DNA of 64,000 nucleotides from Tretioscincus oriximinensis (Eukaryota; Chordata; Lepidosauria; Squamata; Gymnophthalmidae). Position 1 is the first letter of the stretch. Every line of letters starts with the position of its first letter. Below the pieces are notes generated by a model. That model did not search any database and was not told the origin of the DNA. It saw only the letters and a program-made list of their open reading frames with translations. A program made the position numbers and the translations under genes. Of this stretch, positions 20,525 through 30,999 are shown in pieces. Where the stretch lies: the NCBI GenBank assembly GCA_022410635.1, contig JAJVDF010000378.1, positions 861,979-925,978 on the forward strand, given 5' to 3'.

Positions 20525-22285
20525 AATTGTTTTTTGTTTTTTTAATAATCATTTTTATTTGATTTTCCAAAGAAAAGAAAGAAAAGAAATACACAGATAT
20601 GGACACAAACATTACAAATAAAAATAGAAAAATACAAAGAAATCTCCTCCCCCCCACCCCCAGGATCCATATAACACAAATTAGTTAATTATTTTTGGTT
20701 ATATACCATGGTAATAACATTGATCATAATAGCATTCACTTGATTTACGGCACTATATAGAATTAACGGAAACCAGTCTCTTTCCCAGCTAGTTAAATAT
20801 TGACCCATTGATTTCATTCTTCTTTCTCTAAGAACATCAAATAAGAATATCTCGGCTAAATATTCATACCAAGTATGGATACTCCATTTACTGCTATCTT
20901 TCCACCCCCTCGCTATTGTGATTTGATCGGCCCATATTGCTTTACGTATGAATGTTACTATATTTGAATTTATTTGAGTGGGTATCCTAAACATAATTGA
21001 AAATTGTTTACTGTTTCTCAGGTTTGTACTCAGTATTGTGTTCATTTCAGTAATCATATCTTCCCAGAACTGAGTTATTTTCGGGCAGTCATGCCACATG
21101 TGTATAAAAGTGCTACGGTCGGCACAACCGTGCCAACATTGAGGGGAAAAAATTCCGGTGTGGCATAACTGAGCTGAGTTTTGTACCATCTTATGATTAT
21201 CTTAAGTTGTGTTTCTTTAAATTTATTACTCTTAATCTTACTTATTTCATTTATCCAATTTTCCCATTCTGGATCTGAAAAAATTATGTCATTGATCCAT
21301 TTAGCTTTTAANAAATTTAAATTGTCATATTTGACTTTAATCAATAAAGTATAGAGTAAACTAGTGGTTTCTTTTTTATGTTCTCTCCTCTTCTCTATAA
21401 TATCTTCTAAGTCTACTCTCTGTTGTATCATGCACTGTCTAACCCTCTGCTGGGAAATAAAAGAAATAACAGCTCTTTCTGCGATCCAATTTTGTACATT
21501 AGCACTGTATAGCCTTAATTGTCTTAATGTTATTGGGTTCCCTTGTGGATCGTATAGATCTTTAAGTCTTTTCACAGTTAAACCTTCAAGGTATCTCGCA
21601 AGGTTTTCCTTTCCTGAAAAATTTATAATTTTATTGGACGCAATCAAATATTCTGAGGGTACTAATTTCTTTACAATATGATACCAAATTTTATATGAAA
21701 TTTCCAGTGGCCTAAGCCACATACCTTTAATATTAGTTGGTATTTTTTTACCCATCAAAGACAAATTTTTGACTCTGTTCAGAGCCAGCTCTATTTTTAC
21801 TGTTTTTAAATTGTTGCAAAACTCTAAATCTATTATTTTAAAGATGTGGAATGTCTCATAGTATGATTTTAAACATGGGAATCCCCAACCTGCTTTGGTA
21901 TTTTTTTGGAAGAAGGAATGGTTCGCTATCTTTCTCCTATTACCATTGCAAATCCATTCCTTGAAAAAAATATTCCAGGATTTAAAGGTGCTGTCCATAA
22001 TCTGACCTGGTACCGTCTGAAACAGAAATAAAAATTTGGGGAGAAGCATCATCCTGAAAGCCCTGATTTTGGTCAAAATATTCCATGTGTTTGATTTCCA
22101 TTTGGAGATAGTTTTTTAAATCTTTTTCCATAACCGTTTAATATTTGTATTTACCATTTTCTCAGGGTTCTTGGTCAATGTAATCCCCAAGTATTTGATT
22201 TTTTTAGTTCCTAGTTTCAAGCCCGAGAGCCTCGCAATCTGCTGTTGCTTTACTCTCGGGATGTTCAGAATCATTATTTCTGATT
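20525..22285 (-). mobile_element. L1 LINE, 5'-truncated copy
   Basis: A 1.76-kb minus-strand L1 fragment. Its 3' end is the poly-T run at about 20529-20541 (poly-A on the minus strand), preceded by a purine-rich 3' UTR (20570-20690). The ORF2 C-terminal half spans 20689 to about 22270. The 5' limit near 22285 is a truncation within ORF2 just after the RT catalytic region. Truncation of this kind is usual for L1. No clear target duplication was found at the ends. Confidence 0.85.
20689..22270 (-). pseudogene. L1 ORF2 C-terminal half (frameshifted)
   Basis: The upstream part (about 22270-22080) reads 'KYLGITLTKNPEKMVNTNIK'. After a stop, the 333-codon frame 22076-21075 continues with 'NILTKIRAFRMMLLPKFLFL' and 'WGFPCLKSYYETFHIFKI'. 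A frame change near 21130 leads to 21189-20689, which holds a zinc-knuckle-like CWHGCADRSTFIHMWHDC, fitting the C-x3-C-x7-H-x4-C pattern of L1 ORF2 C-termini. This part follows the reverse transcriptase in L1. It is inactive: RT catalytic motifs are absent and frames are split. Confidence 0.87.
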
Positions 22286-22679
22286 ATTTCTGATTTGTCT
22301 CACTACTGTGAGTGAACTCACTACTGTGCTCAAATCTAAAATGGGGACTGAAACCTGGAGTGGATCCTGAGCTAGGGCTGAATTTTTCGCACTCACTTTG
22401 TTTTCAGTTTGGAACTCTCAATTCCGTTTTCCATTCCATTTTAAAAGATCCAATGTGACTACGCCCTATGAAGTCTAAACGCTAGCTCCAAAATGATCTT
22501 ATTGCTCCAACTAAAGCTTTTTCTGCAATTACCAGCAGTTAGTCCAGCTCTAGTAGAGTAGAATCAGAGCAATTATGTATGAGGATTTTTTTTTTTACTG
22601 AGGGGAGGGTGCCTTCAGGAGCTGGCCCCAGTTGCCATAGCCCCCTAGTGGTGGTGCAGTGAATTTAAAAAAAATCATT

Positions 22680-22770
22680 TTTTTCCTCAGCAAAAAGCAG
22701 GGAAAGGAGGGCTGGTAGATACCCCAAAACTGGGGTTTCCTCCCCCAAAAGGGGTCATCTGGACAGCCTA
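22680..22770. mobile_element. palindromic MITE (family P), right half
   Basis: Contains ACCCCAAAACTGGGGTTTCC, then CCCCCAAAAGGGGTCATCTG and GACAGCCTA. These match the right arm of the foldback copies at 45.3, 52.3 and 62.2 kb (CCCCAAAACCGGG... GGGGTCATCTGGTCAGCC). The left arm is not recognisable, so this copy is half lost or replaced. Confidence 0.6.
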
Positions 22771-22774
22771 TAGC

Positions 22775-24080
22775 TAGATTACGAAAGAGGAACAGTATGT
22801 GTTGCACATGACATTGCAGCAATCACATTTCATTCAGTTCCTGTTGACATAGACACCAAATTTTGAGGCACTTCTGATGTTTCTGTACCATTTTGTAGAA
22901 TCCCAGAAGTTGTTATCCCAAGCAGCTTCAAAGGTATCTTTGCAAAAGTGCCAAAATTTTGGAGATGCTTCCAGACTTTCACCTTGCAAACTTTCACCTT
23001 GCTACAACAATGTCATTTCTATCTGACTGTGCAAATCTATCCTGCATGACAGAGCTGATGTGTTTTATAATACAAACAGGGTAGACAGTGTGGGTTAGTG
23101 AGTTCCTTAAAGCACATTAGCAAGGTTTTGTGAAAAGGGATTTAGCCTTTCCTACAAGTGATTCTTTTCAACAACATTCTCTATTAAAAAAAAAACACTG
23201 AGAAATACCATTTCATAAAATAAATGCTCTAAATATACCTGCATATTTATACACACAGCTAGTAGTTTAAGACTAATAATGCTTGCCACCAGGGATAATG
23301 TTTTTGACCTCTAAGGAGAAAGAAGTATAAACCATTCAATATATTATAATGTTTTATGCCTTTAATTTGCAAGGAAATTGGAAGTTTCAAGCACGGTAAA
23401 CCCTTTCTAGCTGAATGTAATATGTTGTAATGGTAAATCTAGACATCATCTATAAATGTTTCAAAAGATTAGAAATAATGCATTTATTTACATCTTAAAT
23501 AGTGTGTGAGAATGCTGGTGTGTTTTTAATTTTAACATTTGCAGTGCGGTTGCTTGGACTGTGACTTCTTGTTTTGCAGTTTGCAAGAAAGCTATTTGGC
23601 AAACAATAGAGATGTGCATCTAGAAAACAAGTGGGATAATGATGTCTACTTAGCTGACTAGTATTAACTACCTCCCATGAAGGGCCAGGAGAGATCCAAT
23701 CGCATTAAGAAGATAGATCATGTTCTGTAAGCTATTGGTGCATTTATTCTCTAACCTCAAATATCTGAAATATGCAAGGAAACTTGTTATTTTTATAGGG
23801 GCTTTTCAGCTTCCCGTAAGAAATAAATGTCTTCAAGTGGTTGTTTCTATTTATTTATATGGCTTCTTTGAAAAAAATCAATGAGATCTAAATATAAACA
23901 AAAGTGGAGAAGTATTTATTAGTTTCTGCTGAGATGAGTTTTCTACTAAACTGTTCAGGGGAAGAAAAATAAAAAGTAGGATCAGATGATACACCAAATG
24001 TTCATCCTCTTATGCCATTGTTCTAGTGTATTCTCTTTCATGTAGATATGCTGCCATAATATAATATTATTTTATACTGT
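22775..24080. other. no gene or repeat recognised
   Basis: Mixed AT-rich sequence. Nothing matches coding families. At 24085 a CAGGGCTGGATTTAGGC string resembles a hAT transposon end, but no partner end was found downstream. Confidence 0.4.
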
Positions 24081-24689
24081 CACACAGGGCTGGATTTAGG
24101 CTATTTTGCCCATGGGCTATAATTTACTTATTTTTTTACTTACAATATTTATTTATTTTTCTCCCCTTCTTCCCTCAGCTACTTTGGGTTTTATAATAAA
24201 AAAAGGCAATAAAAATATTAATATCTTCTTAGTACTACCGGTATCTATATTTGCCTACATGCATCCCTGCTGTCACCAGGGAATATCATGCTGTCCTTTG
24301 AGTTAACTTGGGTCCTTTAAGTTGGGTCCTTGAAAACCAGAAAGCACAGGAAGACTTACCTAGAATGCTGGAGAGGATCATTCACTGGACAATTCTGCAT
24401 TAACTAGTATACAGGGTCAGTAAATGTACTAGGAGCCTCCTTTCTACAAGATGGTATGGTCTAAGAAAAGCAATCAGTGAGATTTCTCTTAGATTTCATC
24501 AATATCCAACAGCTGGCCCTTAGGTAAAATCCATAGGTTTCTGTTATGGATCACTGAATGTGACATTCATCATGCAATGGCTGTGATGGCTGAGTCTAGA
24601 ATTTATAGTCTCACTTTCAGCAAGCTGCTACCCTATCATAAGTACACATTACCATGCTGCAATAGCAAAGCAGTTGGAAGGACTCTGTT

Positions 24690-24790
24690 GGATCCAGATG
24701 CATTTTATTCCACTGTAATTGGATATTTTGGAATAAATCATGAATGTTCCAGAATAAAGCAGTCCAGAAAGTGCTGTATTTCAGAATATC
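24690..24790. mobile_element. foldback MITE (family F) fragment
   Basis: Contains 'ggatccagatgca', 'ttattccactg', 'tggatattttggaataa', 'ttccagaataaagcagtccagaaagtgctg' and 'cagaatatc'. The inverted TATTCCA/TGGAATA words and 'ccagaataaagca' recur at 26.17, 33.98 and 62.72 kb. The outer ends (GGCTGYATCC...) are degraded. Confidence 0.5.
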
Positions 24791-25225
24791 AATATATAGA
24801 GGAATAAGAAATCATGCAGATGGCCTGCCCTGAACATTGCATCTGAAGAAGTGGAGTTAGTTTACATGNTACCAACCTTTTTTGCTGTTAATTTCTAAAG
24901 TGTTTTGAGACTCCTTTGCCGAAAATACCANGAGGATATTTTAACTAGCTCTCCTTATCATCTGCTCTGGTAACATATCACTAGAGCTCTATCCACAGTT
25001 TTGATATATAGAAAAAGCAATCATTATTTCCAGAATTAAACTTTGTTGAGGTGAGAAGGAAGTCTTGGATTCGAGTATGAAACAGCAAAATCCTCACAGG
25101 CCCTTTAGGAAGGTGCATAATGCTAGGAATAACTCTGACAACACTTCACAGCAGTGCACCAGTAGTCCAGACATATCTATTGTAATTAGATTCTTGATGT
25201 TGAGCACAGAAAAATACTGACTTCT

Positions 25226-25382
25226 CAGGGGCACAGCTATCATAGGGTAAGCTAGGGCTATCAGGGGCCCCCAGGTACCTGACCATTTGTAAACTACAAA
25301 ATAAAAAAATAAATTTTCAGTCTCCAATGGCCCCACTTCATTTATCTGCCCCAGGGGGACCAAGAGTCTAGATACATCACTG
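25226..25382. mobile_element. possible hAT MITE (157 bp)
   Basis: The left end is CAGGGGCACAGCTATCATAG and the right end, on the minus strand, is CAGTGATGTATCTAGACTCT. They share the pattern CAG-G-----A-CTA, as imperfect hAT terminal repeats would. The interior is non-coding with a GGGGCCCCC-type core. An 8-bp duplication is not clear (TGACTTCT against TCTCTTTC). Confidence 0.4.
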
Positions 25383-26124
25383 TCTCTTTCCTGTGCTCTC
25401 TAAAGTATATAGACTCTGGAGGGAAACATCAAATNAAGCACAAAAGTTTGCAGGATCAGTGATCCCTTTGCCCAGAATGGTAGCAAGTAAACATCACATC
25501 CTACAGGTCCTGGGAGAGCTTTGTTTTGGAGCACAATCCTCCATTACTTGTGACTTATCTTTAGTGCCTGAACTGAATATTTTTAATGTTGAGTTTTATT
25601 CACCACCTTTCTGTTGTTTAATTCTTCTTTGTAATCCTCAAAACATCAATAATAACATTTTAAAAATATTTATGGATTAAAATAAAAACATAGTTGCAAT
25701 CCTGTGGTCCATACTATGTGAATAGTACTGGAATTCATTTTCAGTGAGAAGGTTTTGGATAAAAGACTAGAGACAGTTTTATTCCCCTCTTTCCAATGGA
25801 TTTCAAGGCTTCTTCTTTAACACCTGAAGTTTAATATCTGAGTTGTCATCTCAGCTGGAAGTAAAATTGTGTGTCTTGGGTCCTTTTGTTGTATGAATGT
25901 GATACTATTAAAGATATATTGCTCCTGGAGATCTCAATGTAAGTTCTTCTTATTTTTCTTCCTTTGCTCCTTCCAATTTATTGGATATAAAAAGAATGGA
26001 AGAGGTGAAAGCTTAGCAGGCTAGACAATCTTAGAGACATCTGTTTTGAAAGTCCATACTCCGTAACAATGCTCGAAAGAGCATCTTATGTGAACTATGA
26101 TGAAAACTCTGACAAAACAGGAAT

Positions 26125-26250
26125 CTTTCATCATCCACACATTGTTTAGTGATTCTATTATGTTTGGATACTCCAGAATAAAGCACTGCCTGGACTATTT
26201 TATTATGGGACATCCATGCTTATTTTGGAATATCCAAACATCTGTACATA
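26125..26250. mobile_element. foldback MITE (family F) fragment
   Basis: CATCCACACATTG at the left, then 'atgtttggatactccagaataaagcactgcctggac' in pieces, a central 'tattttattatggga', and the inverse 'tattttggaatatccaaac'. The inner arms TTTGGATA-TCCAGAATAA and TTTTGGAATATCCAAA can pair. It matches the 62.7-kb copy well in CCAGAATAAAGCACTG/CTGGAC order. Confidence 0.55.
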
Positions 26251-26379
26251 TAATAAAAGGTGTATGGGATAAATCAACATTCTGAGCTGTAATGACAAAT
26301 GACAAGGCTCGGAACTTTGGCCACCTCCAGAGACCAATGATAGGGCTTGGAACTTTTGGCAGCCTCCAGAGACCTGAGT

Positions 26380-26503
26380 CCTGGGTTGGAAACTGGCTAA
26401 AAGACAGAAAACAGAGGGAAATCATAAANTGACAGTTCTCTGGGTGGAAAGATGTCAGAAGTGGAATACCTCCAGGGTTCAGTATTTGGAACAGTACTGG
26501 GGA
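26380..26503 (+). mobile_element. CR1 reverse transcriptase fragment
   Basis: GGAAACTGGCTAAAAGACAG, AAAACAGAGGGAAATCATAA, TGACAGTTCTCTGGGTGGAA and 'cagggttcagtatttggaacagtactggg' align in order with 17595-17705 of the CR1 copy, covering the stretch around RT motif B. About 120 bp, with decayed reading frame. Confidence 0.75.
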
Positions 26504-26635
26504 GAGGAAGGAAGGAAAGAAGGAAAGGAAGAACTAAGGAAAGAATGGAGGAAAAAAGATAAGGAAGAAAGAAGGAAAAAAGGAAAGGAAAACAGAAAGA
26601 AGGAACATAACAAAGAAGTGGAAGTGAAATAGGAA
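26503..26635 (+). repeat. (GGAA)n purine microsatellite
   Basis: Imperfect GGAAGGAAAG, AAGAAAGAAGG and AAAAAGGAAAGG units form a homopurine run directly abutting the CR1 fragment. The open frames over it on both strands are low-complexity artefacts. Confidence 0.85.
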
Positions 26636-26901
26636 TGAGAGGGGATAAGAGAGGGAGTGAGTGGGTGGAAACATGGGTAGAGGCACGGGCTGGGGGTTAG
26701 AGCACTTTCCATTACCATAATGCAATGGGCTAATTCCAGTAGCAATAGAATAAGTGAGGCCTGGACACAGGAATCACTATTGCTGTCATCCTCATCATCT
26801 TAATTTATTTTTCACTGCTTCCATTTCTGATTATGTAATATTTAAGATATAATAAAATTATAATATCTTATTAGACTCACTGATAAAACTTAATACAATA
26901 A

Positions 26902-26993
26902 TATGCTGCTCAAAAGAATTAAGGGAACACTTTAACATACACTGTTATGTTAAAATGTTCCCTTAATTCTTTTGAGCAGTATATATCCAGTAA
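26902..26993. mobile_element. mariner/Tc1-type palindromic MITE (family M)
   Basis: TATGCTGCTCAAAAGAATTA (then AGGGAACACTTTAACATA) is mirrored on the right by ...CTTAATTCTTTTGAGCAGTA. Each arm is ~38 bases with two mismatches, and the gap is about 8 to 10 bases. The outermost bases are TA, as expected for the TA target of Tc1/mariner transposons. It has no coding capacity. A shorter copy lies at 45845-45906. Confidence 0.8.
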
Positions 26994-27697
26994 CTTCTTG
27001 CATAGGGTTTTGACATAAAATCTGGAATAAAACCTTGGGCTTTTAATGGCTATAGAAGAGAGGACTGCAGCACCTAGGGGAAAATAATATTTTCACACCC
27101 ATTAAAGGTCCAAGGCTCTATGCTCGATTATATGTGAGAATACTATTCACGCAGAAGTTACTAAGGCACTGTACTCTGGCCTTAGTACACTGTACTCTGC
27201 CTTTTTTCTGATTGCTTAGCTGTCTCTTTCGGAAATGAAGGTTGCTTTCTTACCCAAAATGTCCCTTGTCTTTAAACAGAATGACATATTGAGCAATGAT
27301 CAATTTCAAATTGCAGGCTTAACAGTCTCTGTCTGGTTCCACTGGATTTACACCTACTTTCCAGTTCAGTGCATTTGACAACATTGTATTTTTCTCAGAA
27401 TACTTGTTCAAATGTCTAATTGAAGTTCTACCAAATTTGTTTTATTTAGCTATAGTTCACGTCTATTAACCTCTTTACTAACAGATATTTATCTCGCCAT
27501 CAACACTTTGCTGTGCATTTTCATGTGTTTGGAAATGTAATATAAAGCCCCAATACATGCTACAGTTCCTTTATGGTACTCAAGGAAATGAACTGGCAGA
27601 CTAATTGCTTACCCCAATATATGTGAAGCTTGATGGTATTGTGATGATAATTTTTGTGCTGCAGATGCTACATAAAATATAGGCCAGACTATTCCCT

Positions 27698-27727
27698 ACC
27701 ATTTATTTATTTATTTATTTATTTGTA
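27698..27727. repeat. (TTTA)n microsatellite
   Basis: ATTTATTTATTTATTTATTTATTTG run immediately left of a SINE tail; TTTA runs also end the L2 copies in this window. Confidence 0.85.
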
Positions 27728-27800
27728 GAAGAAGAAGAAGGAAGAAGTGGGTTCTTATACCCTTGCTTTTCTCACCTTACAAAGGAACTCAAAGATGCTT
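27728..27800 (-). mobile_element. SINE family B 3' tail
   Basis: The plus strand reads AGAAGAAGAAGAAGGAAGAA, GTGGGTTCTTATACCC, TTGCTTTTCTCACCTT and ACAAAGGAACTCAAAGATGC. This is the reverse complement of the family B ending (CTTTGAGTTCCTTT, AAGGTGAGAAAAGCAAGG, TATAAGAACCCAC, then TTC repeats). The body is absent; an L2 fragment follows directly. Confidence 0.75.
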
Positions 27801-27804
27801 ACAA

Positions 27805-28550
27805 GGGTATTTTTGTCTGAGGGCTTATACTGTCTTATACCCAAAGGTCTAAGGGNGGTTAACAATAAAATCACAATTAACACGTTTAAAATAGCCACAT
27901 ATAAAAATAGGGAAGAGAAAGCAGTTTTCTCAGCCAAAGGCCAGGCCGAAGATGTGCGTCTTCAAATGTTTTCTGAAAGTGCACAAAGATGGTGATTGAA
28001 GCACCTCAAAGGGGAGACTATTCCAAAGAGTGGGGGCTGCCACAGAGAAGGCCCTATTCTGGGTTCCCACCCTCACTGCCATTGGGGGTGGTGATACAGT
28101 AAGGACAGGGGGGCCTGCAGATCTTAAGGCATGAGCAGGCTCAAATGGGAGAAGTCATTGCTTTGGATATTTGAGGCTCAAATTGTGTAAGGCTTTATAG
28201 GTGAGAGTTGATACCTCAAATTCGGCTAGGTAGCAAACTGGCAGTTCTTTTAGTCGAACCAGCCAGCAGTCTAGTTGCTGTGTTCTGCATCTGCTGCAGG
28301 TTCCAAACCATTTTCAAGGGCAGCCCCAAGTAGAGTGCATTACAATAGTCCTACCTGGAAGTTTGATGGATCATCCCTATCCAGAAATGGCTACAACTGA
28401 TGGACCACATGTGGCTGGAAGTAGGCGCTCCTGGCTCTTCAAATATCAGCGAAGGATCCAGAAGCACGGACAGATTTTGCCCCCGTCTTTTATAAGGTAA
28501 TTCAACCCCATCCAGGACAGGGTGCCTACTCACTTTTTTTGAGAAAGGCA
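27805..28550 (-). mobile_element. L2 LINE 3' fragment
   Basis: Begins with the tail (plus strand CTTATACCCAAAGGTCTAAG, GGNGGTTAACA), then continues collinear with the 3.5-4.26 kb copy. It includes GGGGAGACTATTCCAAAGAG, 'gcaggttccaaaccattttcaagggcagcccc', 'caatagtcctacctgga' and 'cagggtgcctactcac'. It covers the C-terminal coding region of ORF2 and stops short of the RT catalytic box. Reading frame is decayed; the frame 28653-28351 retains only 'HPVLDGVELPYKRRGQNLSV'. Confidence 0.85.
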
Positions 28551-28559
28551 GGTGTCTAA

Positions 28560-30700
28560 TAAGATATTTAGTCTGATTTTCTGTCTGGCCATTTCTGTTT
28601 GGATCAACCTCTTCTACAGCATTATAACAACAAAAACTGAGGTGATACAACAATCATGTTAATATGNCAAGATCAATTTGTGGGCAGATTTTACAGTTTT
28701 ATATATGATTTTCTGTATTTCTTTTTGATTTGGTTGCAACTTGAAGCAGATTGTGTATTCTGATACAAGGAAGCCCACTCTGTACTGGGGCAGCCCAGAT
28801 AAACATGAAAAAGTACACACTTCTATTCACTAGAAGTCTAAGGAATTAATAATAAAGAGCTTAGAGAGTGAGATTCTGTTTGCTTATTTTTAATGTCCCA
28901 TTATAAAATTGTGTAGATTATGGTTTCATAGGCAGACATATTGAATGCTTTAGAGATAAACAGAACACTATCTTTAGATCATCTTCATCAGAAATGTCAT
29001 GGCAGAACAGGCAGCAGGCGTCTTAAATGAAAATGTGAACCCTGGGAGTCTAATGCTGTTTTCTATATAAAGAATATTATAGCTACATTTATTAATGTAG
29101 TATGTTCATTAAGAATAAATATGTTCAACCTATTCATCTTATGGCAGGAAGTATTAAGAGAATTAAGGAATAAAAGGAATAGATGTACATCCATTGGTTT
29201 CCCACTCTTTCCAGTGTTATATTTCATCAGCCTCGAAGCAGGATGGTCCACTCCAGAGGCATACTAGGTCACAGTCTGACTGCACTGATTACATTGGAAA
29301 AGCCCATTTCCCCACTGCTTTGGAGAGGGGGAAATAGCGAATTATAGGCAGAGGCAATGCTCCAGCAAAAGGCTTTCTTCAGGCTGCAGAGAGAGATCTC
29401 AGGGCAAAGTCACATAAAATGATGCTCCAGCAGCCGATGAGCGAGGCGAAGCATGGGATCTATGTCACTGTGACGCCACCATCCATCCCATTTCCATGGT
29501 GGCAGGGCATATTTGGGAGAATGTCACCATGACTGCCATGGGATATAAGGTTGAGTTTCCAAACAGACTTGTTATCCCCCAAAATGTACCACATAGGAAC
29601 ATGTGTGGATGTGGCTTCTGTTTCCAGAGCAATTTCATCACATTCTATGAAATACAATGAAGTCATTCTTGTTTTGTTTTGAGGTCCCCAAGTGCAACAG
29701 AATTGCATCCCCATTATAAGTAGCTCCAGGTTATGCTCTCATAACAAACCCCGATATAATGAAATTCGCAGTGNAGCAAAGAAATTTGAAGGTCCCGGCA
29801 GTAGGTAAGTAACTCCCTTGGAGTTCATTACAACCAGGTTTCAGCTGTACTGTGGATCATATGCAGATGGTGAAGATCTGAATCTAGAATTTTGGAGTGT
29901 CAAATTAATGTCACCTTTGGTGTGGCATCTGAATGAAATGTATTGCCAAGACATCAAAATCTATAGTTTTCAAATATGTGATTTTCTGTTTAACCTGATT
30001 AGAAAAACTTTCCATCGGAAAGGCTGATAAAATTCTTCNAAAAGTAGAGTTGTTGCTTTGCATGGTTTTTATAAAAATGTGTTCTCCAAACACTGTTTTG
30101 ATAGTGCCTTCCAGTATTTGTGGAAAGTGTGGGTGGAGATTTATTGAGCTGTTGGAAAGTATGGGACAATATGTGGTTGTTTTATTTGTGAGAAGATCAT
30201 AAGGTCATATGGGAGGCATGGGAAATGCAAAAAAAAGAAATAAACCCAGTGAAACGCAGACATGAAGTTGCAGATGGTGGAATCAGCATGGGAGTATAGT
30301 CTGTGTTACTACAAATGAGAAAACAAGGGGCAGAGATCAAGATGAGGTTAGAATACCTGCAGAGCGAGACACATTACTCTAAATCTTTATATGTTGAATA
30401 TGCATAGAGTGGATTACAATACACAGTGAACTGGTATGGCTTTATGTAGAATTATGTTACTGTTGACAAAGGAACTTAGAATCTTTAAATTAAATGAGTA
30501 AAGCATACATGATGGGAAAATGGGGAATAATAACATCCAGAAATCCACTTAGGACCTATGTAATGCAAGTAAGATTACTAATATTGTCTCTTTCCACCTT
30601 TGTATCCTTTCCACCTGTACATTCCTGAGCTTACCTCTCAGGAATGTAAAGCATATTAAGTCTCTAATTTAGGCTGTATTCACACTTACCTTTAGATTAA
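28560..30700. other. no gene; weakly GC-richer stretch at 29.24-29.55 kb
   Basis: Nothing coding is supported. Within it, 29460-29520 read on the minus strand (GCCACCATGGAAATGGGATG, GTCACAGTGACATAG) resembles 58650-58695 (GCCGCCATGGAAACAGTATG, ATCACAGTGATGTAG), hinting at an unnamed repeat with two diverged copies. Confidence 0.35.
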
Positions 30701-30711
30701 AGCAGAGCAAG

Positions 30712-30965
30712 AAAAAGGAGGAGAAGAAGAACTGGGTTTTTATATCCCACTTTTCTCACCTGAAGGAACTCGAACCAGTTAACAATTTTTTTTTACCCAA
30801 AGGCTTAGTCTATCTTTTCCACCAAATGTCTACTTGCCCATCACATCATCTACTTACAATTCCTCACTTTCAAACAGCTAGGTTGGCTGATGCTAAGGCC
30901 AATAGAGGATGCTCACCCCTCTTCATGGGGCAGACCTACCTGTCAGCTTGTTCCACATCATCCCC
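30712..30965 (-). mobile_element. SINE family B copy
   Basis: The right-hand part (plus strand) has 'caaacagctaggttggctgatgctaaggccaatagaggatgctcaccc', collinear with the minus-strand copy at 59.7 kb. The left-hand part has ACTTTTCTCACCTGAAGGAA and 'gaagaagaactgggtttttatatccc', the family tail. So body, tail and a short (GAA)n remnant are present in minus orientation; the tRNA-like head is eroded. Confidence 0.7.
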
Positions 30966-30999
30966 TCCATTGACCCCATAGTTGCATCAGCTGTAGAAC

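Noticed and set aside
24085..24330. hAT element suggested by CAGGGCTGGATTTAGG
   Set aside because: No opposing terminal repeat or 8-bp duplication could be found downstream.
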